A stretch of 64,000 nucleotides of DNA, taken from assembly GCA_016935755.1 (NCBI GenBank), contig JAFGQI010000125.1:86830-150829 (forward strand), read 5' to 3'. Under the pieces are notes generated by a model. It did no database searches. It worked only from the letters and a program-made list of their open reading frames with translations, and was not told where the DNA came from. Of the stretch, positions 53,200 through 61,814 are shown one piece after another. The stretch's first letter is position 1. The number at the start of each line of letters is the position of its first letter. Made by a program: the position numbers and the translations under genes. The stretch comes from Anaerolineales bacterium (GTDB taxonomy: Bacteria > Chloroflexota > Anaerolineae > Anaerolineales > UBA4823).

Positions 53200-53799
53200 T
53201 TATTCAGTTCGGCAGGCGGCGCGGGGCAAAAATTCCTTGTAATTTACGAATGAGATTACCAGGAACTCGCTCTCCTTGATCCACCTCTGCGGGCTGCCAA
53301 GATTATCTTCGATTAACAGCCAGGTGATGATATCCAGGTCTTCTTCGGTTTCATCCCAACCCAGAACCGTAAAGGGCTGTCCCACATCCAACTGGACCTT
53401 GGGATCACGATATTGATTTCCCGGACAGGTGTATGTAAATATCTTCTCCGTGGTCATGCCAGTCACCACTGGAGTTGCTGTCAACGTGAACGTAGGTGTG
53501 GGTGTGTGGGTTGGCGTTTGGGTTGGGGTAAAAGTCAGAGTGGGCGTGCTGGTCGAGGTGGCAGTCAGGGTCAGAGTGGGCGTGGGAGTCAGCGAGGCCG
53601 GCAGCCCTGCCAGTTGGATTAAATCCGGATCCACCCGCCCGGTGCGCGTAGCAGCTAAAATGGTGCCAGTAATACGCAGATCAGGAGGCAGAGGGCTGGT
53701 GATACCTGCCATCACCCAGGGAAAGCCAGCCACTACAGCACAAACGATCAGCAGAAATCCGAAACGCAGAACCAGAGAGGTAAACCGGCTTTTTTTCAT
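53200..53799 (-). CDS. membrane-anchored SH3-like domain protein
   Basis: A 199-residue protein: a transmembrane helix (about 10-32), a short ordered part, a long low-complexity Thr/Ser/Pro linker (about residues 70-110, repeats of TPTLT and TPTHTPTPT), then a C-terminal domain with CPGNQYRDPKVQLDVGQPFT and WIKESEF that looks like a bacterial SH3 strand barrel. The linker DNA (about 53470-53610) is a strongly biased purine/pyrimidine tract that also opens an antisense frame. Bacterial SH3 domains often bind cell-wall or surface polymers. It is encoded 10 bp after the ABC fusion gene. Confidence 0.7.
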   Translation of the reverse strand: MKKSRFTSLVLRFGFLLIVCAVVAGFPWVMAGITSPLPPDLRITGTILAATRTGRVDPDLIQLAGLPASLTPTPTLTLTATSTSTPTLTFTPTQTPTHTPTPTFTLTATPVVTGMTTEKIFTYTCPGNQYRDPKVQLDVGQPFTVLGWDETEEDLDIITWLLIEDNLGSPQRWIKESEFLVISFVNYKEFLPRAACRTE

Positions 53800-53809
53800 A
53801 GATCATCCA

Positions 53810-56536
53810 CTAGAAACTACAACCCCCGGGCACGTAAAACACACTGGCGCGCAAGTAAAGCAGGCGGTCGATTAAAGGCGCACCATCGAAATAGACCCTG
53901 ACCAAATCTCCCTGAACAACCTTGACATCGATCGCAAGCCCGCGAAAGACAAACGACTGGCGGGTGGGCTGGATCGGGTAGGAATCGATGGCCTGCCCAT
54001 TCAGCCCAACCAGCAGCTGCGCGGGAGGGAACTTCAAGCCAGCCTCATCCCGGAAAAGATCAACAACGATAACCACATGCCCATCCACATCGCTTATCCA
54101 TTCGACCGACGGCGAAAGCTCATCCCCCTCCAAATATGCGCGCGGAGCTGCGCAGCGCGGCGGGCTGGCTACTGCACCCGTATCGGAAGACAGCAGGTTG
54201 GTGCTCTCCAGAAATACCCAGCCAATCAGCTGTCGCCCGGTTCCATCTTCCCTGATACGAAACCAACCTTCTGCCAGGTCTTTGCCCAATAAAGTAAAGG
54301 GCGTATTTTGCGCCAGTGTTTCTAATGGCAAGTCGGCATGCTCTGGCCCAAACAGGATGGTAGTGCTCTGCAGCAGAGTCCCGGTCGGCAGGGGTGCGAC
54401 CTCCTCTTCCAGAAGGGTTGGGACGCCTTCTTCAGTCTGAACAAGCGAGGTCCCTGGCGTCGGTTGAGATTGAGTGATCTGCGCCGCTGGCGTCGGCGGC
54501 AACGCAACCATAGGGGTAGCTGGTGGAGGCAGCGGCGTTGCCACTGGGCACATGGATTGGCTGACATAGCCGGTCAAGGATTGGAATAAATCGCGATCGG
54601 TTGAATTTTCCACGCGAATATTATCTAAATCAGAACGCAGAAAATAATAATCCTGCGAACGACCCTTCAGGAAGAACGCCCAGCTGGCCAGGATCACAAT
54701 CAGAGGAATGACCGTCCAAACATGCTCATTGAACAAAGCCCTGGTCAGCCTGGCCCGGAGCGGATACCAGGTATCCTGCATACGCAGAGCGACAAAGGCC
54801 AGAACCAGCGCAATTCCAATATACACCCCCAGGTTGAGCCAGACCGAAATCAGGTGACCCAGACTGTTGAAATCCTGGAAGCGTGGATTGGACGCCCAAC
54901 AATACAGCTGGATGCTGCTCGATATCCCTTCAGCAGCCCAATGGCTGGTAGCTAACACGGAAATGCGATCCAGCAAGGCGCGAAAACGCTCATTGAAATC
55001 GACCCCGCCAGAAAAAAACAGATGAAAGACCACCACGATCCCCAGCAGGCCTGTCGCGGTCCTTTCGCTGCTGGCTGCCGCCGAAACCGCCAAACCAAGC
55101 GTAACCGCAGCAATACAAGCCAGGTATAGAGTCGTAAGGACTTGATTGGCAGAGGGAATAAACTGCCCCTGAAAAGTCAGCACAGCCATCAAGAAACTGG
55201 GCGACATGATGCCAACCAGCCCGGCTAAAATAAGCCATTTCGAGAGCAGGTACGCCCAAGGAGACAGCCCCTTGACGCGCTCATAACGATAAATCTGTCG
55301 TTCTTTGGTGATATCCAGGAACGACCCAATCAGCCCCAACAGGGTGACTACCAGGGCGATGATAAAGACCGCCTGGCGAGCATCGGTGGTATCGAAGACC
55401 GATGAATACCCGAACTGGGCATCATCCTGAATGAAGGCATTATCCCGCAAAACGATGCGGGATAATAAACCGCTGAACGGGCCAAGCAAAAAATATAAAC
55501 CCAGCGCGGATGGATTGTTGCTGAACAGCATCCAATTCCGCTTCAGCAAGATCCACAGATCATTGAGCCAGTTCTTTGGGCGGAATTGGATTTTGCTGGA
55601 GGCAGGCATGGGGGTCGGTTTGCGCGGGGGCGTTCCCAGGTCCTCGCGCTCATAAGCCCGGGATTTCCGATAAATATCCGCCCAACGCGATGCATCGTCG
55701 CGAGACAAACCATTGCTGCGGCTGACATCTGGGGCAGTCGTGAGCAGACTGCGCAAACTCAGCGGTTCAGAAGAGCTCGGCGGAGGAGGTTCGCCATTTC
55801 CCAGTTCACCTTCCAGTTGTTCCAGAACCTGATCATAGGGGCCAGCAGCACGCAGACGCCCATTGGCAAGATAAAGCACCCGATCACAGTAATACAGGCT
55901 TTGGAGTGTGTGGGTCACTACTACCACCGCCTGGCGCTTGCCCCAGGAGCGGTTGCGCAGCAATTCCATCAGCGAGCGTTCAGCATCTGGGTCCAAATTG
56001 GTGGTAGGTTCATCTAACAGCAGCAGGGGGGGGTTGGTCAGAAGTTCGGCGCACAAATCCAGGCGCTTACGCTCCCCGCTGCTCAACTCGCGGATCAGCG
56101 CCCGGCGACGGTGCTCGGGAAACTCCAACTGGCCGAGCAGCAGTTGGATGCGTTTGCGGATGATATCTTCTTTCACCCCCGGCAGACGCAGCCGGGCGAT
56201 TTGCTCCAGAGCCTGTTCGGCGCGCAAGCTTTCATGAAGCACATTATAGACAGGCACCCAGCCCAAATGGCGCAGCCAGTGTTCTGGCTGGGCGTATAAA
56301 TCTTGTTCATGGATCATGACCCGGCCCGCATACGGCCGGTCACCGACAATTGCCTCCAATAATTTCGTCTTACCAGCGCCATTGGGGCCGATGATGGCTA
56401 CAAATTCCCCTGGTTTTACTTCGAAAGAGACATCCTTGATAATCCACTTGTGGCCTCGCAAGCCTCCTTTGCGCACCCACATATTTTCGACGCGCAAGAT
56501 TGGCCGGAAAGGCTGTGAAGAGGTGGGGGTTTCCAT
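53810..56536 (-). CDS. ABC transporter: ATPase-permease fusion with extracytoplasmic SH3-like tail
   Basis: A 908-residue half-transporter of the ABCG/ABC-2 kind. Residues 1-240 are the ATPase: GPNGAGKTKLLEAI (Walker A, 50-57), LSSGERKRLDLCAELL (signature), LLLLDEPTTNLDPDAE (Walker B). Residues about 330-600 hold six transmembrane helices of an ABC-2 permease. After a further helix comes a C-terminal extracytoplasmic part of about 250 residues: a Pro/Thr linker and an SH3-like segment (TGTLLQSTTILFGPEH; GWFRIREDGTGRQLIGW), then a last beta domain. The export substrate is unknown. The neighbours are a lipoprotein and two single-pass proteins, one also SH3-like, so the operon probably forms one envelope machine. 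Confidence 0.87.
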   Translation of the reverse strand: METPTSSQPFRPILRVENMWVRKGGLRGHKWIIKDVSFEVKPGEFVAIIGPNGAGKTKLLEAIVGDRPYAGRVMIHEQDLYAQPEHWLRHLGWVPVYNVLHESLRAEQALEQIARLRLPGVKEDIIRKRIQLLLGQLEFPEHRRRALIRELSSGERKRLDLCAELLTNPPLLLLDEPTTNLDPDAERSLMELLRNRSWGKRQAVVVVTHTLQSLYYCDRVLYLANGRLRAAGPYDQVLEQLEGELGNGEPPPPSSSEPLSLRSLLTTAPDVSRSNGLSRDDASRWADIYRKSRAYEREDLGTPPRKPTPMPASSKIQFRPKNWLNDLWILLKRNWMLFSNNPSALGLYFLLGPFSGLLSRIVLRDNAFIQDDAQFGYSSVFDTTDARQAVFIIALVVTLLGLIGSFLDITKERQIYRYERVKGLSPWAYLLSKWLILAGLVGIMSPSFLMAVLTFQGQFIPSANQVLTTLYLACIAAVTLGLAVSAAASSERTATGLLGIVVVFHLFFSGGVDFNERFRALLDRISVLATSHWAAEGISSSIQLYCWASNPRFQDFNSLGHLISVWLNLGVYIGIALVLAFVALRMQDTWYPLRARLTRALFNEHVWTVIPLIVILASWAFFLKGRSQDYYFLRSDLDNIRVENSTDRDLFQSLTGYVSQSMCPVATPLPPPATPMVALPPTPAAQITQSQPTPGTSLVQTEEGVPTLLEEEVAPLPTGTLLQSTTILFGPEHADLPLETLAQNTPFTLLGKDLAEGWFRIREDGTGRQLIGWVFLESTNLLSSDTGAVASPPRCAAPRAYLEGDELSPSVEWISDVDGHVVIVVDLFRDEAGLKFPPAQLLVGLNGQAIDSYPIQPTRQSFVFRGLAIDVKVVQGDLVRVYFDGAPLIDRLLYLRASVFYVPGGCSF

Positions 56537-56551
56537 AGCTAAGGAAATGGT

Positions 56552-57064
56552 CTACTGGCTCGGACAGGTCTCGGCGCGCTGAGCGACCACTTCACAAAGC
56601 ATGCTGGTGCGAACGCGATAAGTACCTTCTTCGTCACCATCTGGTTTACCAAGCTCAAAGACACCTTCACGCCAGACTTCGACCCATTCCAGATCATATG
56701 TGTAATAGGCGCCAGCCGGAATTTGCACCGGTACAACACAAACGGCGTCACTCTGGTCTTCGTTTAGACCATAATACGAGCGAATCTCATCCGCCACAGC
56801 TCGTTTATTCACTGTAACCCCGGCATTCGCGGTTACCTGAATATCATGCGTGTATTGATGAACGGCCTGCATATCCTGTTTCATTTCAGTACTGCCAGTA
56901 CAATTATTGGCCTGCAGGGTTTTGACCAGCGCCTCACCCTGAGTCTGCTTTCGATCAAGAATACTGATTTGATCCGCCTGCTGCGGGGCGACGCAGCCAA
57001 GTAGAAGGGTTAAAACCGTGCAAACAGAGGTGATCAACAGGGCACGTTTTTTTCGATTTAGCAT
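56552..57064 (-). CDS. lipoprotein, unknown
   Basis: A 170-residue lipoprotein with a short signal peptide ending LTLLLGC (Cys 24). The mature part begins with a polar helical stretch and has TANAGVTVNKRAVADEIRSY, then a beta-rich end (PVQIPAGAYYTYDLEWVEVW; EGTYRVRTSMLCEVVAQRAE). Four Cys remain in the mature part (NNCTG, AVCVV, LCEV, TCPS) and could form disulfides. No family is recognised. ATG 57064 is chosen because GGAG lies six bases upstream. It is the first gene of the ABC exporter operon, 15 bp before the ABC gene, with a promoter at 57141-57169. Confidence 0.72.
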   Translation of the reverse strand: MLNRKKRALLITSVCTVLTLLLGCVAPQQADQISILDRKQTQGEALVKTLQANNCTGSTEMKQDMQAVHQYTHDIQVTANAGVTVNKRAVADEIRSYYGLNEDQSDAVCVVPVQIPAGAYYTYDLEWVEVWREGVFELGKPDGDEEGTYRVRTSMLCEVVAQRAETCPSQ

Positions 57065-57140
57065 CGCAGTCTCCATTCAAAAACTATCCGTTATTAGAGT
57101 CACCATTACCATATCGACAGACATACAAGAAGTTGTGCAT

Positions 57141-57169
57141 ATTATATCTCTTTGCATTATTTATGCCCA
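57141..57169 (-). promoter_or_regulatory. promoter of the lipoprotein-ABC exporter operon
   Basis: On the minus strand TGGGCA (57169-57164, 4/6) and consensus TATAAT (57146-57141) are 17 bp apart. Start near 57134 gives a leader of about 70 nt. The surrounding 175 bp are clearly AT-rich compared with the coding regions. Confidence 0.5.
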
Positions 57170-57206
57170 ATATCCACAAAAAATGCCTAATAAACCAGTT
57201 TCATTC

Positions 57207-57235
57207 TTTACGAATTCCCACAAATGTTGTAGACT
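57207..57235 (+). promoter_or_regulatory. possible promoter of the hydrolase-ligase fusion gene
   Basis: TTTACG (57207-57212) and TAGACT (57230-57235), each 4/6, are spaced 17 bp. The ATG at 57242 falls exactly at the expected start point, and no Shine-Dalgarno sequence lies in front of it. Weak boxes make this tentative. Confidence 0.3.
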
Positions 57236-57241
57236 TTAGGC

Positions 57242-59773
57242 ATGGATATAGACCTGGAACTATTCCGGCAGGAAATCCGAGTGCCTGTCCAGCCACCAGT
57301 TAAGCTCTCGGTGCTGGATATTTCTCCAGATCATCCAAACCGCACGATGGTCTTCATCCACGGATTTGGTGGCAATTCAACCCAATGGGTTTACCAATTA
57401 CAGAAATTCTACTCGGCCAACCGCGTCATAGCCATTGACCTGCGCGGGCATGGGCACTCAGAAAAGCCACGCCAGGGATACAGCATGGCGCACATCCAGG
57501 CTGACCTGCAAGGCGTATTAGACACCCTGGGGGTAGTTGATCCATTTGTGCTGGTAGGGCATTCATTTGGCGGAGCGGTTGTCACCGAGTTTGCAGCAGC
57601 TCATCCTGAACGGGTGAGCCACCTGGTATTGATCGCCTCAGCAGGCGAATATCGGCTGAATCCCATCTTCCGGCTGCTCCTGCACCTGCCTGTGACAATC
57701 CTGCAAGCGGTGGCCCCCCTTACCCGCCACTGGCTGAGCGCCCCACCCCATGTATTAAAAACCTGGTACACCCAAACACTATCTAGCTGGAATGGGTGGA
57801 ATTTGTTTCGTGATTTGCGTGTGCCCACCCTGGTCATCCGTGGCCACCATGATGTCGTGTTTGAAAAGCCGATGTTTGAAGAGGTTACTCGAGCGATCCC
57901 CACCGCCGAGGAAAACGATGTTGGCGCCTCCGGTCACATGGTCATGCTCGAACGGCGAGAGGCTGTCAATCGCGCCATTGCCCGTTTTGTCGAGACCGAA
58001 AAGCGCTCCTGGTCGCAGCCTGATAATGGGATTGAAATATCCCGCCATGCACAGCTGATAAAAGAACGCCCCTGGCTGGCGTATTACGACACAGGCATCC
58101 CATTTACGATCGCCATTCCTCGTGTGCTGCTGCAGGCTTTCCTGGATTCGGCTGCCCGGCGATTTCCAACCAGGACTGCCCTGCTTTTTGAAAACCAGCC
58201 TATCTCGTACCGACATCTGGAACAAGAAACCAACCGCTTTGCCAATCTGCTAATCTCCTTGGGAGTGCATAAAGGCGATCGGGTGATGCTGATCATGCCC
58301 AACCTGCCTCAAATGGTGGTTGCATTTTACGGAACCTTGAAGGCTGGCGCCGTAGCGGTATTTACGCTCCCCGTCACCGAACCACAAGAGTTGGCCCGTC
58401 AGATCATTGACTCTGGCTCCAGCGTTCTTGTCACGCTCACTGAGTTCGAAGGGTTAATCTCTCAGATCAAGAACCAGCTAGAACCTGGGGAGAAATCACC
58501 GCTGGAGCATATTATCTTCACTCAAATCACCGATTATTTACCGCTGAGCAAACGAGCTGTGTTTTTGCTGTCGCGAAAAGAACGAAAGCGCCACCTGCTC
58601 GATATGCCGCTTGGCGCCAGTGTTCATGCTTATAAACGCGAATTGCTCCTCCAAAGCCAGGAAGCCCCAGAACTTGACACGAAACCGGGCGACCTGGCAG
58701 TGATCCAATATACTGGCGGGACGACTGCCAACCCCAAGGGGGTAATGCTTTCGCATCGCAACCTGGTTGCCAATGCTTTACAAACCCGGCACTGGGTTCC
58801 AGATGCCCTGGAAGGGAAGGAGCGTTTCCTTTGCGTGCTGCCGTTCGCGCACAGCTACGGCCTGACCGCGGCGATGAATGTGCCCGTTGCGATGGGCGCG
58901 ACGATGATCCTGAAAGCCAGATTCGAGGTCGAAGAGACGCTCAGAACAATCCAGCGTTACCGTCCGACCATCTTTCCTGGTGTACCACAGATGTACCTGC
59001 TGATCAAGGATTTCCCCGGCGTGCGTAAATATGGCATCGCTTCCATCAAAGCCTGCATCAGCGGATCAGCGCCGCTGCCCGTAGAAGTGCAGGAAGCCTT
59101 CGAGAAACTCACGCGGGGTCGCCTGGTCGAAGGTTACGGCCTGACGGAGGCTTCGCCTGTTACACATGCCAATCCGCTGAATGGACAACGCAAAGTAGGC
59201 AGCATCGGCATCCCGGTATCCTCCACCGAGGCTCGCGTCGTTGATTTGCCCCGCGGCAAAGAAGATGTCCCCCCCGGGCAGATTGGCGAACTGGCAGTGC
59301 GCGGCCCCCAGGTCATGCTGGGATATTGGGGCAATCCGAAGGCAACCCACCAGGTGCTAACGGCAGAAGGTTGGCTCCTGACCGGGGATGTCGGGCAGAT
59401 GGATGAAGAAGGCTATTTCCGCATCATCGCCCGCAAAGCGGATATGTGGTACCCCACTAAACCGGGCAATCCGGCTTTTCCACGGGATGTAGAAGAGGTC
59501 ATCTTTGAAATTCCTCAGGTAAAAGAAGTTGCTGTGGTGGCAATTGCAGGCCAGCCGATTGCTTTTGTCATCGCGCGTAGAGACCGCTCCACTACTGAGG
59601 CTATCATTGCCTACTGCAAACGACGCTTGCCGCCCGAATTGGTGCCGCGGCTGGTAATTTTCGTTGAAGACTTTCCCCGCAGCTTTATTGGTAAAGTGCT
59701 GCGGCGCGAGCTTGCAAAGCGATTCGAGGAAAATAAAGCAAATTTCCAGCCACCAACCTCTCTCACATTATAG
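57242..59773 (+). CDS. alpha/beta hydrolase fused to AMP-dependent acyl-CoA synthetase
   Basis: An 843-residue fusion. Residues about 1-270 are an alpha/beta hydrolase with the oxyanion HGFGGNS, nucleophile elbow VGHSFGGAV (Ser) and catalytic His in GHMVMLERRE. Residues about 290-843 are an ANL adenylating enzyme: YRHLEQETNRFANLL, QYTGGTTANPKGVMLSH (AMP/phosphate loop), VEGYGLTEASPVTH, LTGDVGQMDEEGYFRIIARK and FIGKVLRRELAKRF with the C-terminal catalytic Lys. The ligase resembles long-chain fatty acyl-CoA synthetases. OleBC fusions of beta-lactone olefin synthesis have the same order, but OleB uses an Asp nucleophile and this has Ser, so an esterase/lipase coupled to fatty-acid activation is more likely. 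A second hydrolase gene follows 27 bp downstream. Confidence 0.87.
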   Translation: MDIDLELFRQEIRVPVQPPVKLSVLDISPDHPNRTMVFIHGFGGNSTQWVYQLQKFYSANRVIAIDLRGHGHSEKPRQGYSMAHIQADLQGVLDTLGVVDPFVLVGHSFGGAVVTEFAAAHPERVSHLVLIASAGEYRLNPIFRLLLHLPVTILQAVAPLTRHWLSAPPHVLKTWYTQTLSSWNGWNLFRDLRVPTLVIRGHHDVVFEKPMFEEVTRAIPTAEENDVGASGHMVMLERREAVNRAIARFVETEKRSWSQPDNGIEISRHAQLIKERPWLAYYDTGIPFTIAIPRVLLQAFLDSAARRFPTRTALLFENQPISYRHLEQETNRFANLLISLGVHKGDRVMLIMPNLPQMVVAFYGTLKAGAVAVFTLPVTEPQELARQIIDSGSSVLVTLTEFEGLISQIKNQLEPGEKSPLEHIIFTQITDYLPLSKRAVFLLSRKERKRHLLDMPLGASVHAYKRELLLQSQEAPELDTKPGDLAVIQYTGGTTANPKGVMLSHRNLVANALQTRHWVPDALEGKERFLCVLPFAHSYGLTAAMNVPVAMGATMILKARFEVEETLRTIQRYRPTIFPGVPQMYLLIKDFPGVRKYGIASIKACISGSAPLPVEVQEAFEKLTRGRLVEGYGLTEASPVTHANPLNGQRKVGSIGIPVSSTEARVVDLPRGKEDVPPGQIGELAVRGPQVMLGYWGNPKATHQVLTAEGWLLTGDVGQMDEEGYFRIIARKADMWYPTKPGNPAFPRDVEEVIFEIPQVKEVAVVAIAGQPIAFVIARRDRSTTEAIIAYCKRRLPPELVPRLVIFVEDFPRSFIGKVLRRELAKRFEENKANFQPPTSLTL

Positions 59774-59800
59774 GAGACACCTACAGGTCAAGTTCAAGCA

Positions 59801-60616
59801 ATGACACAAAAAAACCTGCTTCACTATTCTGTTCAAGGTACAGGTTCACCAGCGATCTTGATCCACGGGCTGGCCGCTTCGCGCTATGATTGGGATGCCC
59901 TGATCCCGCGTCTCACCCTTCATAGTTATTGCACCTATGCGGTAGATTTGCTGGGGCATGGTGATAGCCCAAAACCTATCGATCCCCAGATGTATACGGT
60001 GAAAACATTGTACGCCACCCTGGAAGATTGGATTGAACATCTGGATATATGCCACCCCTTGGTGCTGATTGGTCATTCGCTGGGCGGGCTAATGAGCCTG
60101 CACTATGCGCTTCGTCATCCAGGGGAGATCAAAGCGATGGTGCTGATCGATCCGCTCTATACTTTCCAACAGCTCTCCCCGGTCGTGCGCTTGCTAAGCC
60201 GCAGCCCCCTGGCAAGAAGCAGCTTTCACCGCAGCATCCCGCTGGAGTTGGTGAATATACTTCTGGGCTGGGATCCCATCCCCACGGCTCAATTTTCGGA
60301 GCAGGTACGCAAGCGAATTGCTCTGGATTATAAACGCGCCTCCCCTCATATCTTTCACATTGTACAGGACCTCGTTGAAATGACCCCCAACCTCAAATAT
60401 CTGGATATTCCAGTTCTGGTCATCTGGGGTGAAAAAGATCTGACGCTTGATCCATCTTCTTTTCCCTCACTGGTGTCTGCTCTATGCCAGGCGACAGGGG
60501 TTTCAATGCCAGGATCAGGACATCATCCCCATATCGGAGAACCAGAAAGAGTCAATCAGCTGATCTTAGATTTCCTGGCAGCCAATCTTGTTGAAAAAAG
60601 GATAGCAGTACAATAA
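59801..60616 (+). CDS. alpha/beta-fold hydrolase
   Basis: A 271-residue hydrolase with the full catalytic set in motif form: AILIHGLAASRYDWD (oxyanion), AVDLLGHGDSPKP, LVLIGHSLGGLMSLHYALRH (nucleophile Ser), LVIWGEKDLTLDP (acid) and GSGHHPHIGEPERVN (His). It resembles the N-terminal domain of the fusion protein just upstream and may act on a related ester or lipid. It lies 27 bp after that gene and 10 bp before the small ubiquitin-like gene, so all four genes to ttuA could be one transcript. Confidence 0.88.
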   Translation: MTQKNLLHYSVQGTGSPAILIHGLAASRYDWDALIPRLTLHSYCTYAVDLLGHGDSPKPIDPQMYTVKTLYATLEDWIEHLDICHPLVLIGHSLGGLMSLHYALRHPGEIKAMVLIDPLYTFQQLSPVVRLLSRSPLARSSFHRSIPLELVNILLGWDPIPTAQFSEQVRKRIALDYKRASPHIFHIVQDLVEMTPNLKYLDIPVLVIWGEKDLTLDPSSFPSLVSALCQATGVSMPGSGHHPHIGEPERVNQLILDFLAANLVEKRIAVQ

Positions 60617-60626
60617 AGAATATCCA

Positions 60627-60827
60627 ATGACAGTCACCCTTATTTTACGTGGAAAAGAACACGAAGTGAAGCCCGGTATGAGCCTGGTGCATTCCCTGGA
60701 GAAAATCGGCATCTTGCCTGAGGCTGTATTAGCCATTCGAGAGGGCCAGATGATTACCGAAGAAGAGATTTTGAAGGATGGCGATGTGATCAAACTGGTG
60801 TCGGTCATATCGGGCGGCTCAAAATAA
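60627..60827 (+). CDS. ttuB: TtuB/ThiS-like ubiquitin-fold sulfur carrier
   Basis: A 66-residue beta-grasp protein. LILRGKEHEVKPGMSLVHSL, GILPEAVLAIREGQMITEEE and DGDVIKLVSVISGG follow the TtuB/ThiS/MoaD pattern almost strand for strand, and VSVISGG matches the VLSAISGG end of Thermus TtuB as I remember it. Sulfur carriers need a free C-terminal Gly-Gly for adenylation and thiocarboxylate formation. Here the Gly pair (63-64) is followed by Ser-Lys, so trimming would be needed. The gene lies 59 bp before ttuA, its predicted partner in tRNA 2-thiolation. Confidence 0.82.
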   Translation: MTVTLILRGKEHEVKPGMSLVHSLEKIGILPEAVLAIREGQMITEEEILKDGDVIKLVSVISGGSK

Positions 60828-60886
60828 CTTATCTGATTAGCCTGCGCGTATCAACCACCCGTCACTTTATACTCTGGAACAAACAG

Positions 60887-61810
60887 ATGAAATGCCGTAA
60901 ATGCAACAAAAAAGCCGTGATCAATATGCGCCAGCATAAACTGGCCTTATGCCAGACTCACTTTCTGGATTGGATCCCGGAGCAAGTCCAACGCTGCATC
61001 GAAAAGTATCACATGTTTAGCAAGCAAGAGCGCCTGCTCGTAGCTGTATCTGGCGGGAAGGATTCGCTCTCCCTGTGGGATATCCTCTGGCGGCTGGGCT
61101 ACCAGGCAGACGGTCTGTACATCGGTTTGGGAATCGATGGTGGGAGCCATTATTCAGCACAGTCACAACAATATGCCGAAGCTTTTGCCGCCGAACGCGG
61201 CTTGAACCTAAACATCGTCAGCATCCCCGAGACCTATGGCAAAACCATCCCAAAAATCGCTGAGAGCACCCTTCGCGGCCGAGCCAAGCCCTGCTCGGTA
61301 TGCGGAATTGCCAAGCGGCACATTATGAACCGCATCGCCAGGGAAGGCGAGTATCACGTGCTGGTTACCGGCCACAATCTGGACGACGAAGCCGCGGTAT
61401 TACTGGGCAACACCCTGAACTGGATCCCTGGCTACCTGGTGCGGCAGTGGCCGGTCCTGGAAGCCAATCGGCCCGGATTGGTACGCAAAGCCAAACCATT
61501 ATGCCGGATCTACGAAAGGGAAATGGCAGCATACGCCTTACTGCGTGGTATCGAGTATGTTTATGACGAATGCCCATACTCGGTAGGCTCCACCACCCTG
61601 TATTACAAAGAAATTCTCAACCGGCTCGAAGCAGACCGGCCCGGCGCAAAGCTGAACTTTTATCTCACTTTTCTGGACGCCAAGAAGAAAGGCCTTTTTT
61701 CGCCCCAGGCTGATCCAGACCTGGAGCAGATTCATGCCTGCCCCACCTGCGGGCAGCCCACCTCTGCTCCTGGGGAATGTGTTTTCTGCCGGATGATAAA
61801 GCCAGGCTAA
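60887..61810 (+). CDS. ttuA: TtuA-like tRNA 2-thiouridine (U54) synthetase
   Basis: A 307-residue PP-loop ATPase of the TtuA/TtcA group. The N-terminal zinc finger is CRKCNKK with LCQTHF; the P-loop SGGKDS is at 55-60; the iron-sulfur cysteines match TtuA: CSVCG (136, 139) and ECPYS (229); a C-terminal zinc ribbon is CPTCGQPT with CVFCRM. TtuA thiolates 5-methyluridine-54 in the T-loop of tRNA, which stabilises tRNAs in thermophiles, using sulfur delivered by thiocarboxylated TtuB. A ttuB-like gene lies directly upstream. TtcA (C32 thiolation) lacks the terminal zinc fingers, so TtuA is preferred. Ends 4 bp from convergent glnA. Confidence 0.88.
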   Translation: MKCRKCNKKAVINMRQHKLALCQTHFLDWIPEQVQRCIEKYHMFSKQERLLVAVSGGKDSLSLWDILWRLGYQADGLYIGLGIDGGSHYSAQSQQYAEAFAAERGLNLNIVSIPETYGKTIPKIAESTLRGRAKPCSVCGIAKRHIMNRIAREGEYHVLVTGHNLDDEAAVLLGNTLNWIPGYLVRQWPVLEANRPGLVRKAKPLCRIYEREMAAYALLRGIEYVYDECPYSVGSTTLYYKEILNRLEADRPGAKLNFYLTFLDAKKKGLFSPQADPDLEQIHACPTCGQPTSAPGECVFCRMIKPG

Positions 61811-61814
61811 ACGA

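Noticed and set aside
53429..53875. 148-codon plus-strand frame rich in Val-Gly repeats
   Set aside because: It is the antisense of the Thr/Pro linker of the 53200-53799 protein; low-complexity DNA opens the frame.
57242..59773. OleBC olefin-biosynthesis fusion
   Set aside because: The hydrolase nucleophile is Ser in GHSFGG, whereas OleB has Asp, and no oleA or oleD homologue is in the window.
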